Source: Ceratothoa steindachneri
Taxonomy: Eukaryota; Arthropoda; Malacostraca; Isopoda; Cymothoidae
Direction of reading: 5' to 3'
DNA length: 64,000 nucleotides
Assembly: GCA_963969495.1 (NCBI GenBank)
Contig: OZ018321.1
Location: 189,005,485 to 189,069,484, forward strand
In this document: positions 20,580 to 33,245 of the stretch, one piece after another
Layout of the letters: each line of letters begins with the position of its first letter
How positions within the stretch are numbered: position 1 is the stretch's first letter
The notes under the pieces: model-generated
Databases searched by the model: none
Told to the model about the DNA's origin: nothing
Seen by the model: only the letters and a program-made list of their open reading frames with translations
Made by a program: the position numbers and the translations under genes

Positions 20580-20770
20580 AAATGAGATTCAACATAGGTA
20601 TGTGTAAGATAAGGCACATAAGCACCTAAACAACCAGAACATGTGCCACTACAGGTGTGGTCATAATCTTATTCCGGTTGATATTGAAGAGGATTTAGGT
20701 GTCTTAATCCATTCTCTTCACATGCCAAAGACCATAACAACCCTGGGCCTTGTTGAGCGAAGAGCGACAA
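20580..20770 (+). pseudogene. Short CR1/L2-type RT thumb fragment
   Basis: In two frames it reads QMRFNIGMCK (20580-20610) and PVDIEEDLGVLIHSL (20677-20721). This matches the W-M-FN-KC ... EKDLGV-I order seen in the CR1-like RT at 35090-35215 of this window. Only about 190 bp is recognisable. Confidence 0.5.
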
Positions 20771-22740
20771 TGTTAATTTATAAATAAATGCTATGAAGAG
20801 AGACTGAAGCATCTCGTTCTGTTCTGACTGGAAAATCTTCTTTGCGCAATCAACTGATCGAAGTCCCTAAAATACTAAATGCTTTTACTAATAGAGAGTT
20901 GTGTTCTTGAGTTAGTTAATTTTAATCGAACCGTAACTAAAAATAATGAACTCATACTTATTAACGACAGATTTTACACTACGTATCGATTTTCCCTAAT
21001 GTATGGAGCTTGTCTTTACTGGCTAATAAAGAGCTTCTATGGTAAGCGATCTACTAGGATTGTATGATTTGGAAAAGCTAAATCCCTTCCCTGAGATACT
21101 TTGAGACAATGTTAGCCTCAAATTGTCTCGTTAGTTAGTTGTAGAAAGGAATGGAAGGTGAATTGAATGTTTGAAAATTAAGTAGAAATGTTTAATAATA
21201 GTTTGATAAACGTTTGATAATTAAAATGAATTTGAAAAGATGATGGTTTATATTTCCCCAATGTGTTTGTTCTGAATGCTGATGAAAGTTTTGGTTCACT
21301 GAATGTGGGAATGTACCTTTCTCATGATGGTAACAAAAGAAGTAGCCAATAGTTCGGATTCGGGGAATATTTGATATGAAGTATTGTTAGGAACTCAAAC
21401 AGTTCGGAACCCTCTCACTAAATTAAAACTTCAATCAAAAGAGGAAGTGATGACTCTTCATTAATTTAAGCTGGGCCTTTAGAATCCTCAACAGATTTAA
21501 TCACGATTTCAACGACAACTCTTTTTCCTTATTTAAACCCGACGGTTGACGTTTGAGGTTTGATGGTCAATGGGTCGAATTCTATGTCTTCGCTTTACAA
21601 AAGCTGCACTGATGAGATAATGGAAAGCGCTGTGTGGTACAAAAGTCCACAAATGAGTGGTGCCCTCCTAATAATCTGTCACTTCAGTGTGTGGAATTAA
21701 AACTTTCGTTAGAAAGGAAAATGGTATGTGAGATTTTAAATTTAGGAGCTCTTTTCCGCAAATTTTAAATGGTTGTATTAACAAATCAAAAGGAAGGACG
21801 CTCTTTTGAAGAAGTAAACGTGGAATGAGGCGGTGAAACAAGAGTGAACGCATGAAAATCTGAACAGTGTTTGGGAGTAGATTTGACTGGGTGTTTCGAA
21901 CCAAGGTTACACAAAGTTTCCTTGAGATTCGATTTTGAAGCGCTGGCGGATGTAGTAGACTTAGTTGAAGTGTAATTCTGATTCCTCGAAAGCTCGTTTA
22001 ACTTAATTTTCACTTCCAAGTCGAAGTCATTTGTTTCTTACACGTTGAAAGAAATCTAAATCCGATTTATTTGTTCCTTTAACTTTTCCACAGATAAATG
22101 GAGAGTTTTTATTCAATCAAGTCTAAGTTAACTTTTGCTTTGATTGTATCCAGCATTAGAGTAATTCTCTTTTTAATTAAATGTGAAACAGAATGTTCAA
22201 ATTCTTAACGAAAAGAATTAAATTCTTACACGCTACTTTCTATAAAAAAATAAATTAGAAAGAGGGAGGAAAGCGTTGTGGAACAAATATTTTAAGAAAC
22301 TATTAGTAAGTGAGAAAGACTGGAAGCCCAACGAAAGAATTTCTAGGAAGAGTACAAGTTCTTGCCATGAGTACTATTCTCGAGTGAATGCAAACGCGTA
22401 ACCTTATTTCTTATGGCGTTTGAAAGGTTTAGAACGAGTTTTAGGATGAATGCGTCGGGTGAGCGAAAAAGAAAGCACCAACGAGTCAATCGCAGGAGGT
22501 ACAGATGCTCCAAAATCACTCCGACTGCGTCAACCTTCCCAAATTGTTCCTTCCGACGTTTAAAAGAGAAATTTTAAAGGTGAATTTTTTTTAGTAGTAA
22601 CGTGTCTGGTTGGCTAAAATGAAGAAACCAATAAGCGAATCGTTATAATGAGAGATTGTACTCATATAAATCGGATTAATGGTCCGCAGGAAGACATAGG
22701 TGCAGTGGAAGCGAGAGTGCATAGTGCCTCTCTGTAATTG
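20770..22740. other. No recognised gene
   Basis: AT-rich with only short ORFs, none with motifs I recognise. Confidence 0.5.
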
Positions 22741-23165
22741 TATGGGAATGTATGTCACATTTAGGGGTGGGTTGTTTAGCCATTTGTGACGGTACAATGA
22801 ATTCAGAGAGGTGCCAAGCTGTCTTGAGACATTACATAGTGCCCTCAGCCCGAGACTTCTCCAGAAATGCCCGGAATGTAATATTCCATCACGAAAATAT
22901 CACGAGTCTGCGTGCACCTTACGGTGGTTGCGAGGCAACACTATCACGCTGACGGACTGGGCACCACTGTCTCCGGATATAAATCGGAGCCGTTCTTCCA
23001 AACTGTATGAGTACGAGTTAGCCTTCTGAAATGGGAAATTAAAACAATATTAATAGGGGATGTCAAGACTTTCATTCATCTGAAATATAAAATTAAAACA
23101 ATATTTGAAATAGAAAACTAAAACAATATTTACAGGGGGTGACAAGACTTTCGGACTACTCTGTA
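22741..23165 (+). pseudogene. Tc1/mariner transposase fragment
   Basis: Reads GCLAICDGTMNSERCQAVLR, HYIVPSARDF and NVIFHHENIT, matching the Tc1-type order G-L---G-MN---Y--VL---L-P and the second catalytic region, where Q/H-D-N-A is expected. Here HHEN replaces it, so the catalytic Asp is lost. It then reads DGLGTTVSGYKSE in another frame, where a P-Q-SPDLNPIE box belongs. The end ACAGGGGGTGACAAGACTTT near 23130 may be a decayed terminal inverted repeat. Confidence 0.6.
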
Positions 23166-24149
23166 CCCTTCAACCTCCTCATGTACTGCATACGATAGAT
23201 CCTCCTCAACGCTCCTCCCGTAAAACAAAATCCTAAACCGATTACTTTAAAACAACATAGAAACATATAAAAAATATCACATTATTAGAACATTTGCTTT
23301 AAAAGAACAGAATGAGAATTTCCCCACTAAAAAATGAGAGCAACATTATTTCATTCATACAGGCACGAATTAAACCACCAGCCTTACATCACACTATAAT
23401 TATAAATTACCAGTAAATAAGCTCCTACAATAGTAAGCTTCATCTCTGATACATACCTGAGCTGTAAACACACCGTCACAAACACCTGTACCAAAACCAA
23501 TAAAAACTCAATGCTCAAATTAATCATGTCTGTAGTACCTTAAAAAAACACTAGAACCTTATACAAAAATTATCTGCACTACACTCAAGTATCCATCTTT
23601 TGCCTAGTACCCTACTACTAAATAAACAACCTAGAAACAACACAAGTTCAAAACCTTAGAACAATTACCGTCTATACACAAACCACCCCCCTCAAGCCAC
23701 TACAATCAGAAATCAAAATTCTTTACATACATACACACTTAAAATAATGGCACACAGTTTTACACGAAGCTACGCGCCCAATCATGCCCATAAACGCAGT
23801 TTCAATACAAATTCACTCTCTCAAAGACCAACAAACTAACGCGTACTGCATATTTAAAGAGAATCTACACCTCACTACCACTTGACCTGCTTCCTTTCTC
23901 CAGAAATATTGGACTCTATTAACAAGAGTCGCTCTATCCAGGATCAGGTTAAATCACTACCAAAAACTGCAACAATGCAGTCACCTCATAAACCAAAGAG
24001 ACAACCAAAATGCCGAGTCTATGATCACCCCTCACAAAACAATGAACACCTAATAACAACAGCCAAACATTGAACTCCACAGAAAGAAACAAAATATCTT
24101 CAGTGAGTGACTTAAGGTTTTACTCTCCCTGGAGAATGCAGACTGACCA
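23166..24149. other. No recognised gene
   Basis: AT-rich, A/C-biased top strand and no long ORF. Confidence 0.5.
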
Positions 24150-24339
24150 TAATAACCAGGTGGGACGCAAATTTTTATTATTTTTTTTATTTTAGGAGCC
24201 CAACTGGTGACTGCCTACTTGGGCATAAGTCACCATACTCACGAAAGCCTAGTACTAGGCTACATTAAAATAACAATATGCGCCAAACAACAAAACAACA
24301 ATAAAAGATGGAAAAGGGCAACAAACAGGAAGTATACTC

Positions 24340-25193
24340 CTACGTCGGTGGGAGGACCGCCTCTGCCCGGTGCAGGAACGTGAAACCTAGAACCCTCCCC
24401 CCAGTTAAATAAAGTGGAGGAGGAAACTCATAAAGTCCACGAGTCAGTGTGCACGAAACCATCTCGAATACAAGGAACAAGCTGTAGCGACCTCGCTCAT
24501 CCAGGTACCGGGACAGGTAGCGTGCGCGAAGATCACCCAGACTAGGGCATTCAACAAGAATGTGCCGAACAGTCTGGGGAACAATACAGTCGTCACAATA
24601 AGGTGCAGGCGAGCGCTCCATCAAATGGCGGTGCGTCCCGCGAGTGTGTCCAATTCGAAGAAGACAGAAAGCAACCTGAAGTCGTCGCGGCATTGGGAGG
24701 TAGGTCCATGGGAACAGTCGCAGTGAAATGGCACGCAACTTTAGGTTTCCCTCGAATATCTCCTATCTTCTTTGCCAATCAGCCCGGAAAGCTGTCCGTA
24801 TGCCTACTAGGCAATTGGTGTGAGGAAGAGCGAAACGCTGGTCTGGTCGCGCATTCCTCGCGGACACTTTTCTCCCTCATTGGAGCGCTCATTCCAGACA
24901 TTTCTACATATCCAGGAGCCCAACAGAAGATAATCTCGATATCCTCCCGGCTCGCCAAAATCGTAACGTCACGGATATTGCGAAACAGGGGATGCGGAGA
25001 TTCCAATGCCCCGAGAGCACTCAGGGCGGTTTGTGAGTCGCTAAAAATTACAATCCGGTCTCCGAATCTGGCATGCCGCGTAATTTCCCGTACCGAGCGG
25101 TGTATTGCAACCAGCTCGGCGTCCTGGGCAGAACCATCAGTGCCACCGGCCCGAGAGCTATACCTAGCTCTCGAAGGAGATTCTTCGCCTTAA
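24340..25193 (-). pseudogene. Jockey ORF2 RNase H-like and C-terminal Cys-rich domain
   Basis: 25193-24780 reads ELVAIHRSVREITRHA, then VIFSDSQTALSALGALESP, the DSQ of an RNase H fold with an upstream E. 24738-24340 reads QVAFCLLRIGHTRGTHRHLM, then PYCDDCIVPQTVRHILVECP and SLGDLRARYL. This C-X2-C...H-X3-EC pattern is the usual C-terminus of this Jockey group. The two blocks are in different frames. The long plus-strand frame over the same bases (24603-25193) is a shadow. Confidence 0.75.
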
Positions 25194-25215
25194 ACCAGAA
25201 GGGATTAGGGTATGA

Positions 25216-26460
25216 CTAGCGTCTCTCGGTGGCATAGGCACCGTCGAGATCAGCTGCGAATGCAGTGAGAGCTATTGGCGCCTTAGGTAGACGCCGGGCT
25301 CGCGCGTACAGGCTACCAATGTACTGTACACGGTGCAGGAGCGAGTGGAATCTTCCCAGCATCGACAAGTAGGCTCTCAATGGGAGTAGTGCGGAAGGCA
25401 GCGGGTGCCAGGCGAAGTCCAGTGTGGTGGATCGAGTCCACCTTCCGCAATACACGCTCGGCTGCGGATGCGTAAAACTCGCATCCGTAGTCGAGCTTCG
25501 AACGAACAAAGGATCGTTGAAAAGAAGTAAGGCAGTAGCCCTATCAGCGCCCCAGGCGCTGGACGTCACGGAACGGAGAATATCCATGGCGCAGGTCCAA
25601 GAGACCCTAAGGCTGCAAATATGAGCCCCCCATGGGAGGCGTCGGCCAAATACAAGACCAAAGAAACTGTGCGAGTCCATCACTTCTAGGTGCACCATAT
25701 TTAGAAACAAGTCTGGGTCAATGTGGAGCCTTCGATGGCAGCAGAAGTACACCATCTTAGTCTTGGCAAAGGAAAACCGAAGCCTGTGTGCTTTGGCATA
25801 GCGAGAGACGTGATTTAATGCCTGATGTAGTCGAATCTCCAGAGTAGGAATCTGGGCTGCGGCAAAGGAGATCGAAAGGTCATCGACGTAGAGCGTAGTA
25901 AGAACAGCTTCTGGCAGCACCTGGATGATTTTGTTGATGCTTGAGGCAAAGAGTATAACACTGAGGACACTTATCTGCGGGACACACTCTTCCTGCTCCA
26001 TTGGGCCGTAGAGGGTCCCCCCTCCACCCGTACGTGGAATCGATGATCTTGCAAAATTCAGATATAAATATTGGAAAGCGTCCCCTCGCCCGCATCTCGT
26101 GGAGGGTTACCATGATACCGTATCGCAAAGCGGTATCATAGGCCTTCTCCAGATCGAAAAACACCGTGGTGTAGTGCTGTCTACGAAGGAAGGCCTCGCA
26201 TAAGGCATTTTCCGGCCAGGGCAGAAAGTCCGACGTGGATTGGAACTTGCGGAAACCGCTCTGTGCAGAAAAAAGGCAAATCTAAAATTTACCATTTTCT
26301 ATATCAACTTGCAAATGCAGGAAGTTAGAGAGATTGGGAGACAACTGGCCGGGGTAGAGTAATCTCTGCCTAGTTTGCTCTAGCGAGCACAGTAGCGATT
26401 CATTAGGATTCTGGGAGGAAATCCTCTATCCAAATCCTGTTGAACAAATCTAACAGAAAG
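25216..26460 (-). pseudogene. Jockey ORF2 reverse transcriptase
   Basis: Blocks in order on minus are DFLPESWR-like (near 26420), SGFRKFQSTSDFL, VFFDLEKAYDTALRYGIM (26164-26100, first catalytic Asp), a frameshift near 26020, VPQISVLSVILFASSINKII (where VPQGS-LS is expected; G changed), TLYVDDLSISFAA (the YVDD box, near 25890-25850) and FSFAKTKMVYFC. SFFGLVFGRRL, SAWGADRATALLLF and thumb sequence follow. At least one frameshift and the altered PQG motif argue against activity. Confidence 0.8.
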
Positions 26461-26931
26461 GCCATGCCTCGCTCACCCAGGTGTCGAAGCATGGCGTACG
26501 GGACATAGTCGGGAATAGGGGCGGTGTTCGTGCACGAAGCGATAACGGAACGCAACTCACTCAAAGTAAACTTGTATTTGAAGAGTTCTCCGCCTCTGGA
26601 GGTAAAGCCCAGTCGGCGGCCATACCCGACACTACGACGTGCATTGAATCCCGGCTAGAGAATGTGGAGAAAAAGGTCAAGAAAGATTCCTCCACGAACT
26701 AGAGGTTGGAGATTGCAGTCCCATTGTTCTAGAGAACGGGGGGGGGGGGAGTTCTGCGAGAACTTGCCTCGAATCCTATTGACTTACTTCCACACCTCTG
26801 CTAGAGGGGTCTTCTTATTAAGTGAAAACACGTAGCCATATTATGAAGAGCGGCGGGCGTACTTCGAAATATACCGGACCCTAGCCCCAGCCCTAGGTAT
26901 TTTTGCGACAGTAAAATTGTTAGAGCGTCAC

Positions 26932-27660
26932 TCAAACAGAATCATAACGCTTTTGTTTGAGGGCCGTCTTACACTCCGCTGACCACCACGGGAGTGGCCG
27001 AGGTGGAAAACGGCCAGACTTTCTACGAATAATTATTAGGCCCAAGGCGATGAGGTTGCCGGAGAAGAACTCAACGGCCTCATTAAAAGACCTAAACTCC
27101 TCGATTGAGGTAGAGAAATCAGTCATTTCCTGAAATTTTTCTCCCCCCCCCTCCCTCCCCGCCAAGAAACACCGCGGCATGTTCTCGGGCAGCAGCGGCC
27201 CAGAAAATGATATTTGAATGAGAAAGTGATCAATACCATGGAGGTCATCAGCCATCTCCCACCCCAAATCAGGCTGTGCATCCGGAGGGCACAAAGATAT
27301 ATCAAGGCAGAAAAATGAAGCTGTTCTCGGGCAGTGATGCTTAAACTTATCCACATTTACGCCACCTATCTCCAGCTCGTTAATCAGGTCGGCAAGGACT
27401 TGACTCCGGGGATAAATCGAGTAGTCTTCCCAGAGGAAGTGTTTACTATTCGGATCTCCGTGCAAAAGAAAGGGCCTCGGTAACCGTCCCATGACTTGGC
27501 GACTTCCGCCGCGTCTAAGTCGGCTTACGGTGAAATGTACGCGGAAACAACAGTATACCTCCTATCCAGGTGCAGCTGCATAGCTTCTGTCTAAAAGGAG
27601 GTATCTAAAGCAAAGTGAAGAACGGGGACATCAAGCCTGGTGTAAATCGCGCATCCTCCC
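26932..27660 (-). pseudogene. Jockey ORF2 APE-like endonuclease
   Basis: Downstream of a short frame (MQLHLDRRYTVVSAY near 27570) it reads LPRPFLLHGDPNSKHFLWED (27486-27427), where GDFN-RH-LWG is expected. The Asn and His remain and F is P. Later ASFFCLDISLCPPDA and LHGIDHFLIQI match C-DL---S and GSDHFPI, keeping the catalytic Asp-His. The end PLPWWSAECKTALKQKR is the family's P-PWW---C linker to RT. The core (27492-26932) is one open frame of 186 codons. Confidence 0.78.
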
Positions 27661-28390
27661 ATCCCGTGGTGTTAGGGTCGCAAAACCCTTATACCCTGGG
27701 AGGTTGGGCAGTGATCACGCGCCCAGCATGATCAGCTGCAAAAAGATATCTAACAGGGAACGGGACCAGACAAGCTTCCACACCTCCTCCCAGTTGGTCT
27801 GGAGTCTGCAGCAATTTCATTGAAGGAATATGCCCCCCCAGGCCTAGCTCGGAAGAGATGCAGGGGCCCTCTTCGAAGAGAAAACCCTCCCGAGAATGGC
27901 TGTACTCTTTCCGAAGGCACAAGTCTGGGCGCTGTTGGTCGGACAAAGTGCTAGGGGCAGTCGCCTTCGAGGACTTATTGGGGGAGGTTAGGCTCGCCAT
28001 GCGAGTTTTTTCCTCCCTCTGTCTCGAAACCTTAGGTGAACAGGGCGGCTTTAGAGGCGGAGGTTCTCCTTTTGGAGGATCTACCGTCTCCGAACAACCC
28101 AGCCCACTGATGGGTGTAGGCGAAGGAGCTTCAGCTCCTTTAGTGATGTACTTCTACCAGGGGGCAGCTTTACAAACCCTGGAAGATGGTCTCACGACCA
28201 ACCCCAAGGGTGTTGCCTCCTGTGAGTATAGCGACTCGGTAGAGGCGCGCGGCCGTTTTGCTTTACAGGAAATGGTCGCGCTGGGGGAAGGGAGGGTAAC
28301 CCTGGATTTAGCCGGGGCTAGCTGTGGACCCATTGTGCCGCCAGCTTTACCAAGGAAGAGCCTGGGGAGGATAAAACCCGCAGAAGGGTT

Positions 28391-29745
28391 CTAAATTGTC
28401 GCGAAAATGACCGTGCTCGTAGGCCTGGGGGGGGGGGCAGGAGCAGAGGGTGTCTTTCTTAATATTGAGGCATAGGATATACCGGGCAGCGCTGGGCGCG
28501 CCAGTACCAAGTCCTTAGCCTCGGGAAATGAGACACAATCCTGGGCCTGAAGGGTCAGGATTTCCTTCTCAATGAGATACACACCACATTGCTACGAAGA
28601 AGCGGGGTGCGGCTCTCTGCAATTGGCACACGTGGCCACATACGATTTGGATTTATAATTGCGTACTTGGAGCAACTTACACAGAATTCGGATAAGCCCA
28701 ACTTTGCACGTCTACACGAGCGATTAACATGGCCGAGGCGGTGACAGTAGTAGCACCTCTGCGGCAGTGGCACGAATGCCTTCACGCGGTACCGATACCA
28801 ACCGGCACACACCGACTCAAGGAGCTTGTCACAGTCGAACGTAACGAAGATTGTAGGGATGGATCTCGAGTCCTCTCCCTGTTTTCTCATCACACGCTCG
28901 ACCTTGACAGCCCCATGGTCGGCCAGCTCTAAGGTGATGTTATATATAGAGTAGTCCACGAGTTTCCTCGATTAAACTACTCCTTTAACGAAGTTCATGG
29001 TAGACTGCGGCGTCACACACAGGCGTGCCATCAAGTGTCAGAAGGGCACTCATCATTGCTGCCTCGGAGGGATTCGACGCATTCGCCAAAAGGCTCCCGT
29101 CCGAAAAACGGGTGATCTTTTGCTCTCTACCAATCACACTAGCCAAAGCTCTCGTCCGATGGATCATGTTGCCCTTAGCCAACATGCTGCCATCAGTGGA
29201 GCGAATAACAAGGAAGTGTTTGAAGCCAGCCGGCTCGAAAACGCCAGGTACTCTCTGAATGATGGGCCCTGACGTAATCGAGACTTCCCTCTGCACACTT
29301 GCACTTTGGTCTTTGTCAGGGACTCCCTACCCGGAGAAACAATGGAGCCGGACGTGCCGGTCTTAGCTTGGTCGCTTACTGAAGTGGCAGCAGACCCTTC
29401 CCTCCCAGACGCCTCACGGATGGAGAAGTGAGCCGAGTATTTTTTTATTTTTAGGGGAGGAGGACGGCGAATTAACCAGATACTTCTCCTAACGACAGGA
29501 GCCCCCATGTCAGATGGACCGACCTCAGCAAGATCCTTCTCCGAGATGGAGAAGGTCTTGGCTGCCATAGGGGCGCCAGCCGGTGGAAGAGATCCCTCAT
29601 CGCCTTGTAAAGACTTGGAGACCCGTGCCGTCTGAGGAGGACCTTGCACAGGGGCGGACTCGGGTTCTGTGCTTGGCACCGATCCCAGTCTCGTCGCCAT
29701 GGAAGATCCTACCATCTGGGGCTGGGTTGCTTCTTCAGGGACCAT
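28391..29745 (-). pseudogene. Jockey ORF1 (gag-like nucleic-acid-binding protein)
   Basis: Four partly overlapping minus frames make one ORF1. 29745-29164 is a polar Ser/Gly/Pro-rich N-terminus. 29296-28985 (GVFEPAGFKHFLVIRSTDGS) and 28959-28790 are RRM-like regions, as in Jockey ORF1. A knuckle RCYYCHRLGHVNRSC (near 28770-28725) is CX2CX4HX4C. A second CVSC begins but is cut off. The last frame (28582-28391) has ISYASILRKTPSAPAPPP, a Pro-rich tail seen in this family. Stops and frameshifts separate the pieces. Confidence 0.65.
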
Positions 29746-29900
29746 GTCATCTTAGGGGGGCCTCCATGTGCCGCCCCAGGACATCACAAGTCCAATTGGC
29801 AGAACGTCTTTGGTCGGGGAATAGAAGGGGGCACGTACGGTGACCCCCTGCAAACTCAATATTCGAACCCAGCAGGTCCTTATAGGGTAGGAGGACGGGC

Positions 29901-30268
29901 CCTGTCTTACTTTCTCATCCTAAGGTGGTTGGCCCTATTATGCCGCTCCCACCGAGAGCGGTCAATTATAGGCCGCCTGCCTTTCTTGACAGTACCCTTA
30001 GAAAGTAAAGGGGGGGACTACCTTTGGAGAAAGGGAGTCGCCCAAGGGCCCTTTTCGAAACGCGTCAGTTAAATTAAAGAAAGTGCTAAATTACATCAAT
30101 TTACTTCTACCTTTGGCAAAATAACAAACATCAGTCTCCGATGAACTTCGGTACAATTATCCACAGGTTAAACAATGAAGAAAAGGCGAATATAAGACAA
30201 ATCAAGAATATTGAAAAAAGAATTACTAATTCGAAAATAGCTGTCGCTATTAATAAAACATGCTCTAA

Positions 30269-30271
<3 letters not shown>
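29901..30271. other. No recognised gene; 5' side of Jockey
   Basis: A GC-rich part to ~30068 may be the Jockey 5' UTR. AT-rich DNA follows, leading into a (TA)n tract. Confidence 0.4.

Positions 30272-30331
<60 letters not shown>
30272..30331. repeat. (TA)n microsatellite, ~60 bp
   Basis: Uninterrupted alternating TA. ORFs across it encode only Ile-Tyr repeats. Confidence 0.98.
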
Positions 30332-30334
<3 letters not shown>

Positions 30335-30788
30335 GATAAATAAGTGGATGGGGTGCTTAATTGCGGCAGGGGTAACTAGTTCCAAGTTAGAACTAATATT
30401 TCTTCTCTGCTATGTGAATCTAAGTTCGGGATTCGAGTTCGTTTGAGGGTGTTCACCAAATAAGTTCGTATTTGGATTTATATTGATAAAAATTATTTTA
30501 TTTTTAACTTGACGTTTAATGACTGGAGTTAGTGAGCTTAAATAACTTTTTTGGTGGAGGGAGTAAATGTGAATGCGGATGGAAAGACTTGTAAATCCTA
30601 TCCACCGAGGACTGATTGAGGAAGTGAATGGGTAGAGAAAGTCCTTCCTCGGTGGGTAGAGGCCAAAATGAGAAGAATGGAAAGACTTGTGATTTCTCAA
30701 GTGAGTTGATCGACTGTGTGTGTAATATGGTATAATGACCGATTGTTTTATATGTGTAGAGGAAGTGGACGTGACCAATGAAGTTTCT

Positions 30789-30842
30789 GAGAGAGAGAAA
30801 GAGAGAGAACTTAAGAGAGAGAGAGAGAGAGATAGAGAGAGC
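30789..30842. repeat. (GA)n microsatellite, interrupted
   Basis: GAGAGAGAGA runs broken by AAGAGAG and ACTTAAG. The Ser/Leu-rich minus ORF over it (30410-30850) is repeat-derived. Confidence 0.9.
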
Positions 30843-31926
30843 AGACTCAAAATAATTTATGGGAAGAATAGATAAATAGTGAGAAAAGAGTCGATAATAA
30901 GGTCGGGAGAAAGTTTAGGAAATGTTTATAAGATTTCAGTCTAGCAGATTGACGTTAATGAACAAATAGAACGAAATGGTTAAATCATAGTTCTATGTGA
31001 ACCAAGGTTCTTTTGATTTAGAAGGAAAATATTTGTCCAAAGGCAAAATTCATCTCCAATTCTTTGCGAAAATCCTCAAAATGCTATGCGTCTCTTCTCC
31101 AGAAAGGAATAATGTCTATGATCCGCCTCAAAAGATTGTGCCATCTTACTGCTTCAGATTCATTGGAAGTTTCTAAAAGATTTTCAATGCAGTTGTCTGA
31201 TTTCAATCGTCTTTCAAAATCACGCTAGGACAAATAACACTTACTATGGGCATTGCATCTTTCGTGTTCAGGAATCCTGTTAGCTAGTTTTCTCCATTTT
31301 CCGCTTCTATCGTAGTCTTGACATGTTGCTAGATGCGAATGCAAATTTTAAGTTTCGGTTTCCTTTTGAAAGAGACGGCACGGAAAACGATAGAGGGCCT
31401 GTTGTTATGGACTACATGCCAGCTAATCTCGTTTTGAAATTTCACTATTTTGATTTCGTACTGAGAATATACTCTCAGGGAATGCTTCTTAATTACTGCC
31501 ACGTGAAAATGAAGTTGGTCAATTGAGATAGCACTTTCTGACACATTCTTCAACTCTCTCAACGGTTAATTCCTCATGAACACCAATATCAACACCAACA
31601 TCTGACCATTGACCTGTCACTGCCCTTGTAGGAGGAAGTGCGCCATTATTTGTCGCTTTTATGAATACCATATCTGCAGGTGCCACCTCTGTTTTCTGAT
31701 CATCTTCAGTTATCTAACTTACTGCTCTTTTATGTTTCTCTAAACTTAAAAGCATTTCAGCAATCTGTTCGTCAGAAAATGAGACGGTATTAACAACTTG
31801 TTACAACTAACAACATGACAATTAATAACTTAATAAGAACCAGTATACACTCACCATTATTTTATCCCGTAATTTCGGGTATTCTTGCTCCACTCATCGG
31901 ATTATATGACAATGATATATCTAATA
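30843..31926. other. No recognised gene
   Basis: Moderately AT-rich. Two overlapping ORFs at 31323-31562 on opposite strands show no known motif. Confidence 0.5.
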
Positions 31927-31927
31927 C

Positions 31928-31928
<1 letters not shown>

Positions 31929-32018
<90 letters not shown>
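31929..32018. repeat. (TA)n microsatellite, ~90 bp
   Basis: Uninterrupted TA dinucleotides. Confidence 0.98.
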
Positions 32019-32020
<2 letters not shown>

Positions 32021-32634
32021 CAGTTTAGTTTATTTTCATTCCTAAATTTTTTTTCAAAAATCCTCATAAAAATCTAATGGGAACGACATCCCCCCCCCCC
32101 TCCCCAAATAAAATCACTAAAATTATGTCATTTCGACAGAACACTTAGCGCAATTGCAATTTTCGCAGATCAATCACTCTCCTTCTTCAGCCTCTTCTTC
32201 TTTTACATATCGAGGAAATATTATTATCAACATTACGATGGAAATGGAAATGAACAATAGAAATGAACAATGGAAATAAACTAGAGAATATTATTTCCAT
32301 TGAAAGTTACTCCCTACAATATAATTTCACTTTCTATTTTTTTTAAATACCACTGGGTAATATTATTTAATTCTATATATTATTAGTGTTTTTACTTTAA
32401 TTTTAATTATTGTCAATTTTATTATTTTAACTTGCCTTCTTCCGCTTTTTTTTTAATGCATTCTTTTAAGTGTTAGCAATTAATGTTCCTTCTCCTTCTC
32501 ATTAGACGATATAGTCACTGAAGATGATCCTAGTAAAGGTCCGAAACGTCCAGCCAATAAATGATTAGTATAATCACCTGGGTCTTCATATTCCTGCTAC
32601 ATATCAGATTCCCAAGGAACAAATCAATTACCAG

Positions 32635-32637
<3 letters not shown>
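32019..32637. other. AT-rich spacer with a Penelope-like tail motif
   Basis: No gene. The segment GAAGATGATCC...GGTCCGAAACGTC (32520-32550) resembles the sequence often found at the end of Penelope-like elements. A related CTGGAGCTCGAAACGTCC occurs at ~61152 after a Penelope fragment. Confidence 0.35.

Positions 32638-32730
<93 letters not shown>
32638..32730. repeat. (TA)n microsatellite, ~93 bp
   Basis: Uninterrupted TA dinucleotides. Confidence 0.98.
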
Positions 32731-32732
<2 letters not shown>

Positions 32733-32859
32733 CTTTCCCTGCCCAAATAAATAAAGACATTTTTCTTAGCGTCTATTTAGCCGCTAAGACACCAGCTAAA
32801 AGTAACAAAGTATGCTGACCAAAAGGTGGCTTCCCACACTTATTCAGATTTATCTCCTT

Positions 32860-33245
32860 ACGGCTTGGAACTTTCAATAATTCCCGGAGTAACCTTGGGA
32901 GGACCTTGGCATTATATCATTCGAAAGAGAATGTAAACACATTAAGGGTTTCAAATTTCGTTAGAATCGGGCGATAGTTATGATGTTATTGCCAAAAATC
33001 TTAATTTCCTGTCTAACCTTGAGTGACTTTGTCAATTATATTATTTGAAAGGGAATGTAAAACAATTCCCTTTAGAATCAGCCGAATAGTTATGATGTTC
33101 ATGCCCGCCATAACTAATTCTCGGGCTAACCTTAGGAGGACCGTAGCAATTATTTCATTTGTAAGATAATTTAAAACATAATTGGTTCAAATTTTATTAG
33201 AATCGGTGGAATAGTTATGATTTTATTTCCAAAACAAAATCATTT
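32860..33245 (+). repeat. ~125-bp repeat family, three imperfect units
   Basis: Successive units share AATTCCCGG-like, TAACCTT-GGAGGACC, TGGCAATTATATCATTTGAAA, TTTCAAATTTCGTTAGAATC and TAGTTATGATGTTATTGCC. The same family is found at 36166-36520 and 39995-40203. Confidence 0.8.

Larger units (their letters stand above)
24150..29900 (-). mobile_element. Jockey-type non-LTR retrotransposon, near full length, decayed
   Basis: Read on the minus strand the element has ORF1 (29745-28391), endonuclease (27660-26932), RT (26460-25216), RNase H-like (25193-24780) and a C-terminal Cys-rich region (24738-24340). A 3' UTR ends in an A-rich tail on the minus strand near 24195-24165 (AAAATAAAAAAAATAATAAA). 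Order and motifs are those of Jockey-clade elements that are abundant in decapods. Frameshifts separate most blocks. The 5' boundary near 29900-30060 is approximate, and I found no clear target site duplication. Confidence 0.75.

Noticed and set aside
24603..25193. 196-codon plus-strand ORF
   Set aside because: It lies antisense to the Jockey RNase H and C-terminal region, which has clear motifs on minus.
27858..28394. 178-codon plus-strand ORF
   Set aside because: Antisense to the Jockey ORF1/ORF2 junction, with no recognisable domain and composition of a shadow frame.
32530..32818. Ile-Tyr repeat proteins over (TA)n tracts (also at 30131-30446)
   Set aside because: Direct translation of a TA microsatellite.
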